A stretch of 64,000 nt of DNA from Symbiodinium natans (taxonomy: Eukaryota > Sar > Dinophyceae > Suessiales > Symbiodiniaceae): contig CAJNDS010001391.1 in the NCBI GenBank assembly GCA_905221605.1, forward strand, positions 196,501 to 260,500, given 5' to 3'. The translations under genes were made by a program, and so were the position numbers. This document shows, in pieces, positions 18,401 to 31,500 of the stretch (the first letter of the stretch is position 1; each line of letters opens with the position of its first letter). Below the pieces are notes generated by a model. That model was not told the origin of the DNA. It searched no databases and worked only from the letters and a program-made list of their open reading frames with translations.

Positions 18401-20940
18401 GAACTGGGCACTTCCCAAACCAAATTGCCAAACTTTTCCTCGTCTTTGATGTGCCGTCAATTGTTGCTGCCGGGTGTTCAAACAATCTGGAATCTGTATA
18501 CCACCTGGCTCGAGCCGTCAGCAGTATGTCGCAAGCATGAACACCAGTTAAAATCAATGAGGGCATCCTTGAAACAACCCGTGCATGTGTTCACACGCGG
18601 CTGCCTGCGATTAAAGTGCGCCTCTTGTCACTCTATATTGGGCGTCGCGCGCTGCGGCAAGTCCTGCCCTTCCCCGCGAGCCTGCCCTGCCGATGACGCA
18701 TCGACACGTTGCAAGGCTGGTACTTTGGATGCCCTGCCCAATTGGTCGCAACCGTCTTCGACGGACACCACCAAGCAACAGCCCCTCTGACCCTTTTTAA
18801 CATGTCGATTTCGTCGCCTGCTCCGCCGGAGTGCCGGCAGCGGTTCTCGAGCTGTTTGGGACCTGCAGAAGCTCCACAGCATGTGGACACGAAACTGCGA
18901 CTTAGAGACTGACGATCACCTCCGCGGAAGCAATGTACAGTAGCAACATGTAAGCGACTTGCACAACGCGAACAATTTCATGTGCACGCGCTGCATCTGC
19001 GATCGTTCAGAGCTGAAGTCGCACGGGGCGTGAACTCTGGAACCAAATTTATGGTGCTGCTACGCGCTCCTCACCGCAAGTGGAGGAGCTCACAAAAAAG
19101 CTGGTGAAAATGCCTGTTCCAGGGCAAGAAGACGCTGCTTTGCTGCCAGATCTTCAGCAAGCATGCCATGAGAGATGTTCTACCTGCAGAGTGGAACAAG
19201 GCAAGAGAACCCAACATGTTTGGGTTCCTCCAACCTCACGCGGCTGGTTTATCTTCAGGTCGAAGGTCTCGCAGATTAATTACAGCTTTGGCGTGATCGA
19301 GGAGTGTGATGCGCGCGGGATTGCTGTGAGCGTCCGCGGACACGCCAGCCAAGACGAAAGGAGATAGACATGGCCCGGTCAAATGTTGGACGTTAGTGCG
19401 TTCGTCTTTTGCAAACGACACTGTGCCGGCATGGCTGGCTGCAAGTTGCAAAGGCGCATACAAACGTGGGATACAAGTGGAAGGAGCTCGCGCAAGGAAC
19501 GCCCGGAATGCCCGGAACGTGAGATAAAACCTCACAAGGTTGACAGGTAGCTTTGGGCAGAAGACCCAAAGCACGCCGGCTCCTGCAATGGATGGAGCCT
19601 GGAATGAACTATGCCAACGACGTTGCTGGCTCGAGCGCCTACAACCGAAATCGCTTGTGGAAGACACGCGGTGGATGGCAGATCGTCCGATGCCTGGATG
19701 AGTGAGTATGAAGGCGCAAGGTGTGGGGCCAGCCTGGGTCAGCGATGGACCCGCTGGTGCCATCCCATCTCCCGACGGCACCCTGCTCTAGAGCCTGCAG
19801 TCATGCTTACGGGGTGTTTCCTGAACGCGCACCAGACTTGGCGAAGGCTCCCTTTATGTCACGCACTTACTCAATGAGGCCCAGCATTCTCCCACGCTTG
19901 ACAAGTTAAAGAAGGTGTTTGCATGCGTCAAGCCAACTGTCACAATGCATTCATTCAGCCATACCATGGGAGTTAAAGAATCAGTGAATGGCATCGCTCA
20001 GATAAGCACCCAAAACAAGAACCCCGAGTCACAACACGTAGCACTTTTTTAGCTCTCCGCAACAGCATCTCTTCCTCCTGCACCTCCTCCTTGTCGACAT
20101 GAGAGCCGTCATTCGAGAGCTCTCACTATTGCCGCCTTCGCCTGGTGATGCCTTTTGCTTGAGGTGTTGCAGGAGTTGAAGATGTCACCAACATGGGCAA
20201 CAATGGCCCCATGGGTAGCGTTTCGAAGATCTCCGCGACGTCCACGCCCAGCGCCCGCTGATGCGACTGTTCGACCGCCCAACATCTCCCAACCGTCCGT
20301 CGTTGATCGAGAGCTTCATCGCATCGGATAAACGAGCATGCAATGGAGGGGTTGACTGACACCAATGCGAACACACAGCCTGAGGCAGGGAGCTTCCAGC
20401 TCGTGTTGGGACCTTGCATGGCAACTCTCCACTCTGAAAACCGAACTAGCGCAATACGCGGACCGCAGCCAACGTATTTGCAACCCTTCAGAATGGATGC
20501 CCTGATATGCTCAGGCACAATCAGGCGAATTCTGAATCCAGCCCAGGGCTCCCGAACCCTCATGTGTTTGCGAGTGGATCATGAATCACGCTACAGCCAT
20601 GACACTGGCCATGAAGACTTGAACGGTCCTAAACAATCCCGAAAAATTTAAGGCTCATCATTGCTGGCAGGGATCGAGCGCTACCAGCAGCTGCTGTCGG
20701 CTTCAATGTGCTTCCAAGTCAATGCAAGCGCCGCACAACTCCGGATGTGTCCTGCCAAGACTAGTGTCGACTGAAAGCCACTAAGCAAGACGCAAGCAAA
20801 TGGCTTCGAGATGATAGGCCAGGAAATCATAAGAGTCTAGTAGCTTCGCTTCAAGTACTTGAGAAAGGGCAGCTCCATTAAACACGAGCCCTTCATATGA
20901 ACTGCGCGAACTCACGAAACATCAGCTAGACTGAAACTAC
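18401..20940. other. Long stretch without recognised gene
   Basis: Several open frames up to 181 codons occur (for example minus 19236-19781 and minus 20126-20563), but none shows a known domain, repeat or signal. This may be decayed mobile DNA or intergenic sequence. Confidence 0.5.
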
Positions 20941-20941
20941 C

Positions 20942-21180
20942 TCGCTCTCTTCTCGCTCTCATGCTCTCACGCTCTCTAGATAACTCTCTCTCTCTCTCTA
21001 TTCTTCTTGTTTTCTTTCTTCTTCTTCTGCTTCGGCTTCTGCTTCTGCCCAGCGAAGAGATAAGGAGACCCCGGCCACGACGGCCCGCTGCTTGGTTCGG
21101 TCCGAACGAAAGCCCCCCGTTTCTCTCTTTGTCTCACGTTCTCACGCTATCTCTCTCTCTCTCTCTCTCTCTCCCTCCTT
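20942..21180. repeat. CT-rich microsatellites
   Basis: Runs of CTCTCT at about 20983-21000 and 21149-21173 with TTCTTCTT in between. They are pyrimidine-rich on the plus strand. Confidence 0.85.
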
Positions 21181-21821
21181 CTTCCTTCCTTCCTTCCGCT
21201 GCACATGGTCCCCAAGGGGCGTGTTCAAGCGAGATCGTCGGCGTCAAAAGCGCGTGCACGTCTCGGGCTGTAAACCAAAACAATGGAAACAATGGTCACC
21301 CGACAGTGGGTGGAAGAGATTATCATGACGGACGTGCACAAACAGCGCGTGCTTTGGGCTGGGGATGAAGGCAACAACAGGCAGGGTGCGCGCGGACGGA
21401 AGTTGAGACAGGTCCTGCCCCGAAATGTGACCCTCCCCCATTGGCTCCCCCCCATACAGATTTGGCAGCGTGTAGGGGAGGGGTGAGTGTTCCTATCTCA
21501 AAGGCTGGTAGGTGCTGTTTTGAAAACGTCCTCCGCTGTGCAGTGGATCATCCTGCAAGACCTTTGAGTTAGTGGGTGCATGGGCCTCTTTGTTGGCATG
21601 GGTCTGTTGGACCGGATTTCATCTGTCCGGACTATATATAAAGTACCCCGAACGATTTATTAAACTGGCCGAACTGTTTTACATCGTCCGGAATCGTTCG
21701 GAACCGTTCTGGACATTTGTAACAGTGCCGCGAGAGACCATCACTCAAGTCAAAGTCGCAACAATAGCCCCACAGTGGTTAAAATTCGCCCGGAACCGCT
21801 CGGAGCCGTTCCGCTCTCTCT

Positions 21822-21885
21822 TCTTCTTCTTCTTTTTCTTCTTCTTCTTCTTCTTCTTCTTCTTCTTCTTCTTCTTCTTCTTCTG
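21822..21885. repeat. (TTC)n microsatellite
   Basis: About twenty TTC units, preceded by a degenerate 'CCGNACNGTT...GGAACCG' motif-rich stretch at 21600-21815 in which CGGAACCGTTC-type words recur. Confidence 0.93.
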
Positions 21886-21965
21886 CTGGGCATGAGGGGG
21901 CCCGAGGGTCCCCCACGCACCAAGGCGCCCGAGCGCCAGGTCCAGGTGCGGAACATACATAGAGA

Positions 21966-21998
21966 GAGCTCTCTCTCTCTCTCTCTCGCTCGCTCGCT

Positions 21999-22035
<37 letters not shown>

Positions 22036-22062
22036 ACTCTCACTTTCTCTTTCTTTCTTTCT
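21966..22062. repeat. (CT)n / CTCG / CTTT microsatellite
   Basis: A polypyrimidine block ending in CTTTCTTTCTTTCGGAAG. It could act as the polypyrimidine tract of a 3' splice site for the coding-looking segment that follows at about 22073. Confidence 0.85.
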
Positions 22063-22072
22063 TTCGGAAGCA

Positions 22073-22990
22073 CCAGGGAGGATGGTGGCTAGAGGTCACG
22101 GCCCTGGCAACGAGCCCTAGCACCACCACCACGCCAAACCACACCCCTGCCCTACCTCCAGGCACAACGGGCTTCCTGTACCAGGAAACAGCCACGACCA
22201 ACCAATGGACACTCCACATCCATGATGCGCCGGAGCCAAATACACCAGGAGGCCCATACCTAACAGTGCAACCGTGGACGTGGATCAACCTTTACCTCGT
22301 GGACGAGACCCTTCCCAGCCAACCCAACCAACAACCACCACCGAGCGCCTTGGCGTCACAACATACCCACCCCGCAGACGTACCAGAGCACCCAACCCAA
22401 GACCCAAGCGAAGGGGGGCACCCTCACTCGCATCCGAACGGCCAACCAGCCGCCACAGCCACCACACAACAACCACCAGTAGAAGCCACGCAAAGCTTCT
22501 ACCGACCAAGACCATACCCACGACAGACACAGCCAGCAGAACCAAAGGACCTATCCGAAGAACCCGACGACGCTGCGCTCATGCAAAACCACAACAACCA
22601 GGCGCCGGGAGCACGCCCCCTCCCGAACACGAGCAGGGACGACGCAACACCAGAAGAACACGCGGATACCGCCGGCCCCGAAACCAAGCGGGCGAGAACG
22701 CAACAGACCCAATACCCAACACTCCACACCGGAAGCAGCAGCCGGCAGCAGCAGCAGCAGCAGCAGTCGAGACACCCCAGCAGCCTGCGTCAACCAACCG
22801 CCAACCAACACCATGGACGCAGCGCTGGAAGAAGCAGGGGGCCAAGCCCGCGACCTCATTGAAAACCTCCCACACATGAGCAGAGCCGAGCAAATCGAAC
22901 AAGGGGAGCTGATCCGGGCCCTCATCACGGCGGGCATAGGACAAATGGAAGGGGTGCAGGCAGTCACAGACTGGCGTTGCGTGCATCGTG
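22073..22990 (+). CDS. Coding-looking proline/glutamine-rich segment, unidentified
   Basis: A plus-strand frame opens right after the polypyrimidine tract/AG at 22072 and stays open for about 260 codons. It reads TGFLYQETATTNQWTLHIHD, then GGPYLTVQPWTWINLYLVDE, then a long Pro/Gln/Thr/His-rich tract with a poly-Gln run (about 22745-22765). It closes at about 22862. A second frame from the ATG at 22813 reads DLIENLPHMSRAEQIEQGEL and continues to about 22980, before a hexamer microsatellite. The frame change and lack of a start suggest an exon or part of a retroelement; no family was recognised. Confidence 0.4.
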
Positions 22991-23003
22991 TCCGGGGTCG
23001 TGA

Positions 23004-23142
23004 CTTTCTCTCTCTTTCTCTCTTTCTCTCTTTCTCTCTTTCTCTCTTTCTCTCTTTCTCTCTTTCTCTCTTTCTCTCTTTCTCTCTTTCTCTCTTTCTC
23101 TCTTTCTCTCTTTCTCTCTTTCTCTCTTTCTCTCTTTCTCTC

Positions 23143-23198
<56 letters not shown>

Positions 23199-23199
23199 C
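23004..23199. repeat. (TTTCTC)n hexanucleotide array
   Basis: About 30 units of TTTCTC/CTCTCT, ending CTCCAG|CACCAG. It keeps the reading frame because the unit is 6 bp. It may be part of an intron. Confidence 0.93.
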
Positions 23200-25121
23200 A
23201 GCACCAGTCGCGATTGGTCTGTGTTGCGTGCACTTTATGAAACAGGAAGGCATATCAAAATGGTTCATCTTGGAAAGCAAACGCAGGCCCATTTTCCACG
23301 CACTCACATCTGCCCAGACATCTGCCGATGGATTCGAAACAGAGAAGCCCTCAGCAGTTCCACCAACATCCTAGCCGCTTTGCCGCGACCTGAAAGACCG
23401 GGCGAATAAAACCTGAAGCGTCTTCAAGCAGTTGTTTCTTCTTGCGAAGACCGGAAGTGTTGAAACTTTGCAACTGGATGATCTTCACACAAAAGATAAG
23501 AGACAAACACTCCCAGCTGCCACGCAAACAATGTTCGACAACGGTGCGTCATTGCGCGCTGGGCCAATGACAAGTTTTCTTCGGTGTTTCTTGGGGAGAA
23601 CGATGATAGCCTAATGATGCAAAAGGCAATCCAAGCGTTCCACATCTCAAGAAACGAAGAAAAAACTATCGTGAACAAGACAGCTTGTCTTCAAGGAATA
23701 GCGTCCACATTGGATGCAGTACAAGTGGGGCACATGACTGGCACTCCATCTTGCCAACCCAAAAAATACCCAGGCAAACGCTCTTGGAACCGAATATTGC
23801 CAACACCATCTGTGGACCCATGGCAAGACACGCAGAGGCTCAACTGTTTGCCATCCACAGCTTCCACATCCATGACACAACAAAGACGGGCAAGCCTGCA
23901 TGTCCCGCAATACTCCGGGGGGCGGGGGGCGGGCGGAAACACGGCAGCCGATTGAGCTTTCCATGCACAATTGCTGCCCGTTGACGGGAGAATCTAAAGC
24001 GACAGGACAATCTAGAGTTGGGCGTTCCAGGGACACTTTGGGGTTGGGTAGACCGGGCGAGGAGAAGAGTTCCGGGCGAAGAGAAGACTTCAGTGAAAAA
24101 TCAAACAACCACACCGAGGGTGGGGAAAAACAAAAAAAAGAGCCCAAGCAGACACCAGACAAGGGAGAAGAATCTCCAGAGGCCCATTGGCAAGCATCAG
24201 TTAGCACCCCTCACTACAGGGGCCTGATGTTGTCGCAGGTAACCACCTGCTCGAGCAAAGACGAAAGGCAGAGAAAGACTCCAAGAGCTCATTGGCAAGC
24301 AGGAGCGAAACAGAAAGACAGAGTTGTTTGTGCAGTTGTGAACTAGGGATTCTCATGTTGTCGAGTTGTAAAGCAGGGATTCTCACGTTAATCTCGGGGG
24401 GGGAGGGGGACCCCCCCCTTGGGACCTTAAACCTCCGATAATATCGGAGATTAAGGCCCCCTGAGTGCAGTTTGACCAAACAACAAAGTGGTAAACAAGA
24501 ACTCCCGCAAGCTTCGAAGGAGCTAGCTTTCGTGACAACTCCTTTTGCAAACCGATTTTTTGAACTCTTGCATTTGACTCCTTGTTTCACTCCTCCTCCT
24601 CTAAGAGAAGCTCCTCGGCGCGGTCACATCGTGATTGCCGCAGAAGGAGCTGGTCTGGCACGGGCCTCGCATTCAGAGCCAACACAAAAGAGAAGATTTC
24701 CCAAATGCAAAGTGATTACACTTGATTACACTGTAAACATTGCAGGATATGAACTCTTGCACAAAGCTGCAGTACACAGGTCACACACTGAGGCTGCAGA
24801 CTGAGAGCAAGAGAGCCACAATCAGACCAAGAAAAAGAAGCTGCAAAGTGGGATCAAGGCTAGGACATTGCAACTGACGCGGACCAAGCATTCGAGGCAA
24901 AGGGGCAAGATCCCAAACTTCCTCAGCAGCCGCTCCAAGAAGGCATACCTTGGGCTTCAGAAAGGCTGCAAGCATGGCCGCACTTTTGCCTCCGATAGAA
25001 AGCTTAGACATACAGCATATATACAGCTTATATGGGGCTTCTGGGTTGCGACGGTGGCCGTTTGGGATCAAACCTCTCAGTCTGGGAGTCTAGGAGTTTG
25101 GGCATCTGGGAATGTCAAGTC

Positions 25122-25156
<35 letters not shown>

Positions 25157-25430
25157 GATCGCACAGGCACCCTGCCCCAATGCAAATGGCATGCTCTGTG
25201 AGGCTCAGGGGGGTTCCTGGACTCTTCCTGGACTCCTTGTCCTTGCTTCGACGTTTCCAAGTTTCAGTGCCAGTGCCCTACTCCGGCCGATCCAACTGAA
25301 GCCAGAACAACACAACGAAAAGCTCCATGCGAGCGCACTCGCAAGCAAAGTTGTAAACTTCGCACACAGCCATTGCACGCAAACTTAGTCGCACAAACGG
25401 CACAAAGAAACGACAACCACGCCTAGCTAA
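23200..25430. other. Stretch without recognised gene
   Basis: This contains a G-rich/C-rich foldback near 24396-24465 (GGGGGGGAGGGGGACC then CCCCCCC, and CTCCGATAATATCGGAG), a (CA)n run at 25122-25155 and scattered short frames. None is recognisable. Confidence 0.5.
24429..24451. repeat. Small perfect palindrome
   Basis: The core CTCCGATAATATCGGAG forms an 8-bp-arm inverted repeat just after a C-run and G-run that can also pair. It could be a small foldback; no function is assigned. Confidence 0.6.
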
Positions 25431-25432
25431 CT

Positions 25433-26987
25433 CTAGCTAACTATGCAAACAGCCGCCGACCCGCAGAAATGGCCCAGGCAAGCGAGATGCTCGGGTGCCA
25501 ATGCCTCCTTAAACCTGAGGACCAGCGTGTCGTTGTTGCACAAGTCCGTTCGATGCCCAGGGCGGTGGTTGTGCCGTGCCAAGCGGCACCACTCCGGCGC
25601 GGTAAGCCCAAGAAACAGTAGGACCCTGTAGAAGGCCTCCGGAGCCTGCAAACGCAGGTGCTCTTGGTGCAAGACGACCAGCCTCTGCCCGAAGAGTCGC
25701 TGCACGTGTTCCAAATGCCTTCGGACGTCAAAGCGTCTCAAGAACCCTGGCTCCAACGCGCTGGCAATGCTGTCGTAGCACGTGCCCGGCCGTAACAGTG
25801 GTCCTGCTTCTGGGTGTGGGAGGGACGGGTTGCAGATGTGATACCACCAAAAGGCTTTGTCTATCCGACTGAGAGGGTCGCAAACGACCAGCAAGACTCT
25901 CAAGCGCTGAATACGAGCTAAGGCCATGCGGGCTCGAAGGTGCGCCCAGAGACTTGGATGCCTGAGCCCTTTCAATGTTGATGAACTTCTCCACTGCGAG
26001 TTAAAGGCTTCGACTTCTGACAGGTACGGAAGCAGTCTGTCGTGCGCAAACAGAGACTCATCCTCCTCGCCGCCTCTGCTGAACTCGACACCCTCAAGCT
26101 GCTGCAGCCAGCGCCCAAGCGACGTGGTTCCACAGTTATCAACTCCCGCGATGACGAAGTCCAACTCAAAGCGGGACCAATGTGAGAGTTCCACCACCTG
26201 TGCTTCAGCTTCTGTGGGAACCGGAAACGCCACTGCCGCGCCCAGAACATGCATCAGGTATCCTCAGAATGCTCACATGCTCACGTATCATGCGACTCGA
26301 ACTCGCATATTTGCCTTTCATCTTTAAGGACGACTTCAGGTTGTGGGGGCAGTTGATTGAACGTGCTTCTTTCCAATAGATCTGCTGAGGCTCCGCTCAG
26401 GAGTTCCTCCCTAACCTCCCCAGCACTGCACACTTCGGGCGTGCAGAGGCCGACGCGCATCAAAGGCGCCAGGGCCTGGACCTTTGCTGGGAGCTCCAAG
26501 CACCCTTCGCAACCCAGTTGCTGCGCTTGCTGAATCCAGCTGGGAAAGTACAACTCGCGGTCCAGGGAAACTTCCCAATATCTTGCTCCTGGTCAGGCAC
26601 AGAACAAAGAAATAAATGCAAGAACCAGCACAACAGAACACCCACCAACTATAGCAACGTCTAGCTTCAAACAGCCAAAGCGTTCAAAGCATTGCAAAGT
26701 CAGCAGCCTGCAGCCCAGCATGTGGAGGCACAAACCTCTGACAAGTTTAGGACGTACTCGGCATAGTGCCCAGGAAGCTCATCCGTTTGCAGGCCCCCGC
26801 TCCAGTAGTCCACGTGTGCGGCGGTGGCTGCACCGGAGGCGCCCACCAGGTCCCCGAAGCTCCGCGGATCGAAGAAGGCGCCCCCGCAGCGCCCCGCCGC
26901 ATAAAACGCATCCGCCGCATCCGCCGAGCCCGCGGCGTGCGCGGGAGACCAGGCATGCCAGGGCCACGCGAGCCATCGGAAGTGCAT
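25433..26987 (-). CDS. Sulfotransferase-like protein with Cys-rich N-terminal region
   Basis: Probably three exons. Exon 1 (26987-26736) starts MHFRWLAWPWHAWSPAHAAG, a likely signal peptide, then VDYWSGGLQTDELPGHYAEY, and ends at AG|GTTTGT. Exon 2 (about 26595-26281) holds LMRVGLCTPEVCSAGEVREE; the GLC-P--CS pattern recalls the NRF N-terminal domain. Exon 3 (about 26266-25433) is a sulfotransferase domain. FVIAGVDNCGTTSLGRWL matches the 5'-PAPS loop, LLVVCDPLSRIDKAFWWY the 3'-phosphate site, and LVVLHQEHLR with VLLFLGL the usual C-terminal pair. The lysine normal in the K-x-GTT loop and the arginine of R-DP are both replaced (DNCGTT, CDP), so activity is uncertain. Exon 2's acceptor could not be fixed, and exons 1-2 could belong to a separate gene. 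Confidence 0.6.
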
Positions 26988-28573
26988 GAGCCAGGCATGA
27001 GCCAGGCATAGGGGGACTCAGGAAGGAACATATTGACGTAAGGCACTTTGCACGGCGTTTTTACGGGGCATTAGGAGGCTTGAGTGAGCTATTGCGCAAT
27101 TTCGGGGAGCCCAACGAGCAAAAAAGAGCCAAGAAGGGCCGCCCTGCATCGCGCGGCTCACCCGAATCCCAGGACAGCTGCGGATGTGCAGCGTTCAGTG
27201 TTTTCAAGGTGCTTCGGTGGGACTCTCTTCCTTGGAGCATCTGCGCAATTATCCGCCGACCCCGGGGGCGGCGTCAGTGAAGACCCACTGCTTTTTAGAC
27301 CTTCCACCTCATCCATGACAGTCCGCCAAGCGCTACCCCAACTCCCACCCGCCCCCACCCCCCAAGCCCCCCGCCCCCCCCTCCCCCACCTCATCTACGT
27401 CCCCCAAGGCGATTGCCCCTCCCACCCCACCCCAACTCCCCCAGCTTCCAGCACACATCCCGACTCCCCCCACCCACTCCAACACGGCCCTGGCCCCATG
27501 GCTTCATGGCCCCAGCGCCCCAAAAACCTACCCCCATGGCCCCATGGCCCAGCCTTCTACCAGAAGGCCCCGCAACCCCCCCCCCCCCTCCCCCCCACCC
27601 CACCCCCCACGCCCCCCCCACCGGCCCCCCCCTGCGCCCTCCCACACGACAAGGTCACCTCCCCCCCACCCCAATGATTTCACACAGTAGGCCTGCTGCC
27701 TGCTTCATCACCCCCAGCGCATGCCCAACCCTCGCGCCCCCACCGCCCTTAGCGCCCTGCCCCGAGCCCCAAAGATATGAATTTCGGTTTTATACAGATA
27801 TAAAAAGATAAAAGATAACTAAAAGATATCTCCTTGATCTTTTGGTCTTCATGTTTACCAAAAACCCATTATATACTTTAAAATACTATGTGTATAGATA
27901 TTAGTTATAATTACATAGAACTCATTCTTTTTAAATAGTTTTTGCTACAGCCCTTCACCCTAAACCCTAAATCTCGGAGCCTGTACTGGCTCTGCGGTTT
28001 GCCGGCCTGCCGCCCGCCCTCCTGTCTGGGGTCGGCGGCACTGGCGGTAGCCGTTAAATAATGCAATTGATTGCAACATCTTGCGACGCTCTTTGAATCC
28101 ATGACGTGGCTCCTATCGGCTTCTGTTCGCTGCGGCTCCTGTACAGTCTCCGCACTGCCGAAGGTGACACAAAGCTTGTGCTATCACCGGCATCGCTAGG
28201 GCATCAAGCACCCTCTGCTGTAGACTTCTCCGGAGATCCTGTACAGAACCATGCTGAACCCCCGTTAAGAATCCATGAGCTCCAGAAGATGTGAGACTCA
28301 CGGGGTCGGACTCTCATCCCTTCATGGCCATCCTCAGAGTTCGAAAAGGTTCGAAACACGGATTGCTTTGCTTCTCTGCCGATTTGCCTCTGGAGCAGTT
28401 CAGTGTTTTTAACAAGAGATGCCGTGAGGAGCGCGCGGCTTCAAGATGTCGAGGTCCTGCGATCTACGGACTGTCTTGGGCAAGCTCGAGCTCGGGCTCT
28501 ACTGGGACTGGGAGTGTCAGGTGCGCATCCTGTGACTGGAAGGGTTCCATGCCACATCATGCCACTGCACAGA
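26988..28573. other. Intergenic: C-rich tract and AT-rich block
   Basis: 27330-27670 is strongly C-rich on the plus strand (CCCCCACCCC-like runs). 27770-27950 abruptly turns AT-rich and ends near a short CCCTAAACCCTAAA (27957-27970). No gene was recognised; proline-rich frames in the C-rich tract are compositional. Confidence 0.55.
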
Positions 28574-31500
28574 TCAGAACAGCACAGAGTGGTTCAAGAG
28601 CCCACCCTTCATCGTAACCGCAGTTGTCAGATCGACACTTTGCCCGCGACTCTCCCTGGCCACCTTCGCGTGAACGTTGTAGATGGTCTTTGGCACAAGC
28701 CTCGTTGGGGGTAGGTCGGGTATTTCAGAGGGCCGCTCCGAGGGCTCAGAACGGCTTCATGGGTGTTTGGGCACTGCTCTGAGCTTTTTCCGAGCGGCTT
28801 TGAGGTCGCCGTCAGGCAGCCGTTGTCTGGCGTCCTGCACCATGCTGGCTCCATCCCGTATCTTGGAACCCATATGTGATTCCCCCTCCAACATCCCGAC
28901 TTCAAAAGAGCTCACAGCGACGTTGCTTGTGTTCCGCGGTCCAGGGCTCCAAGACGGGCATCACGGCCGTGGCGTGCATCAGGGACGGGAGCTTCCCGGC
29001 CTCTCAGAGAGTCTCTTGTGACTCCGCGAGTGCAAGAGACTCTGCTTAGCCCAAGATGAGAGAAGATGAGGGGAGAGGAGGGAAAGACGGGGGAAGGGCA
29101 ACTCTTCTTCTATGCAACATATACCTGCAAGATAAACACACACAATTAAAAAGGGGTTTGGGGGTTGGAATTCGGAGGGGAAGCGCGCCTTGGCTGCAGC
29201 GTCCAGGGTGGCTTTCACTGCAGCCATCACCTCCCACTGCAGCCGCTGCCCAAGAAGCAACAAACCAAAACACTCTGCTTAGGTTTGGCCTTCGGATCTC
29301 TGCAGAGTTCTTCGCCGTCTTTACCTGTTACCTCAGTGGTTTGCGTGCCTTCCATATTTTCTAGAACTGATCTCAAACTGTTCTCTAAGATTCAAAACAT
29401 GAGCACCTGAGACTGAATTGAATGACTCGCTGCGACTCGCTCAGAGCAGAGAAGTCTGAGTGCACCGGCCCCGCTCTTGGCTGCCAGCTCCAGCAGCTCC
29501 TTCCGCTTGCCTCAAGGAAACAAACTGAGAGAGAAACTGAGAAGGAGAAACTGAGAGACTCTCTTCTTTTGTTTTCTGAACTTTGATTCTTTGACTCTTT
29601 AACTCTTGAATTGTCATTGTCCTTCACAATGTTCAATCTCAAATAAAGTCTCCCACTCTCAAGACGCCAAGTGGCTCCAAACACTCTGAAAAAAAAAAAC
29701 ACAGTTGACGGAGTTGACAGCTTCGGTTTTTACCCGCGTCAGTTCTTCTCAGCAAGGCACACTGAGCAAGCAGTACAGGGCGATCGATCTCATGGCTTGC
29801 AAAGGAGCACACTCCTGGAGCCGAAGCGCAGACCGTCGATCACACTTTCGTTTTTGGCGCCACTGCGCAAAGAGAGGAGCATCTGCAACGGCGCCTCCAG
29901 CATCTGCGTTGATGATGTCCGCGTTGTTGTACGTCACCTGAGACCACAACAGATCACAGCTATATGCCGGGATTGCACACGAGGTGCGAAGAGTTTGGTA
30001 AGAGCCGCCGAGGTCGGGACGTTGATCATCTCCAAAGCAACGTATTCACCTCCCTTCAGCTTCACCTCGGGACTGTTCAAACGGGGGCACTTGACACAAT
30101 TGATGCTCGAGGCCGTGGCGAGGTTCTTCTTTCGGTCAATGATCTTTACTCGACCTGCAAACGCGAGTTGGAACAAGATGGCCATTTGCAGCACGAGGAG
30201 CCCAAAAGAGGACACGTTTGGGCCGCGTGGACCTACTGGTGCGAGTTGGGCAGACAGGTGACCATTGCGCACAGCTTCACGCAACACCATGGCGTCTTTG
30301 GCGAAGGCGCGGCAAAAACTCATGCAATGGCAACCAAAACTCTACAGTGATCATCGTCGGACGTCCAGCGAAGTAGGACCTTGCTGCTTGGCTGGACGCC
30401 TTGTTGGTCTTTGGTCTTTTGCATCGCAGCTCATGCAAAATCTCCGTTGCTTCTGTTCTCAGCGTGCGGTGCACCCCGTTCTTCCTCTGGGCATTTCCTT
30501 AACAAACTCTCGACGAAATCTGGATGCCGCGGATGCCTCCTTTCAGAAGCTCCCTAGAGCCAAGGGTCTTGAGGTCCGCGGTTCAATCTACTACATAACG
30601 TCTATATATAGGAAGCCTACCGGATGCAACAAAAGACATCTATGACAACTTCGACCTGCAAACAGATCAGACCGCCAGACGTCTCAAAATTCGGAGCTGC
30701 CAGCCTGCTGGGGTGATCAATCCAATGTCACCGGTGTGGAACCTCGGTGCCCCCCCTGCAGCCAGCCTAGGTCCCTACAATGTCCCTAGATCCACGCTGG
30801 CGTACGCTGACGCCACTCATACACCTTGCGTACCCCCATTCAGTCTCTGGGCCAGCCATCCTTGTCAAAGTCTTCGGCCTCGGCAAGACCGCATGGCGCC
30901 GCATATTGCGGTGGCGCTGCACGCCCAATATTATTTCTGTGCTTGCAGGGGCACCGGACTTGTAAGTACACTCAGAACATCTCAGAACCAATGATGCCAA
31001 GCAGCAGTCTTGTCCGGAAGCTTGTAATAGCCCGAACCGACAGACAAGCCTCGTGACTCGCAACAGAACAAACCAGAATTGAAACGGGGCCCAACTTGCA
31101 CTCGGCAGCGGTTCGGGCGCTGCAAAGCACGCTGCATGGCATGCTGCATAGCACGCTGCATGGCTCTGCATGGCTCTGCGCCCTTCACGGCTCTGAGGCA
31201 CCGCGCCCTTGATCCAGATCTCCCCCCGGCCACAGCACGCCTCCCCGAAGTGGTCCTTCTTGGGATTCCGATTCTTTCGGCAGCTCTGAAGCTTCCATTC
31301 TTGAAGCTGATATTGGACACGCTGCACCGCAGCCGCGGCCTCATCTGTGCACAGATAAGGCTTGCCGGCAGAGTCAGTGAGCTCTGGCCTTCGCATTCGC
31401 AGCCCACGCAGGAGACACGAGGTCACGAGATATCATCACACCAGCACATGATGCACAATGCCACAACACAAAGCAGGCACAAGGCAGCGAGCAGCCGCTC

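Noticed and set aside
22964..23233. Arg/Glu-Lys coiled-coil-like frame (minus)
   Set aside because: It is the translation of the (TTTCTC)n array; no coding evidence.
27084..27811. Proline-rich frames of 130-200 codons
   Set aside because: They follow from a strongly C-rich tract. There is no domain, and the frame does not extend into non-repetitive sequence.
30605..30690. Plus-strand frame SLPDATKDIYDNFD resembling part of an acyl-CoA synthetase
   Set aside because: It is on the opposite strand to all other exons of the gene and lies inside one of its introns. The likeness is short and probably chance.
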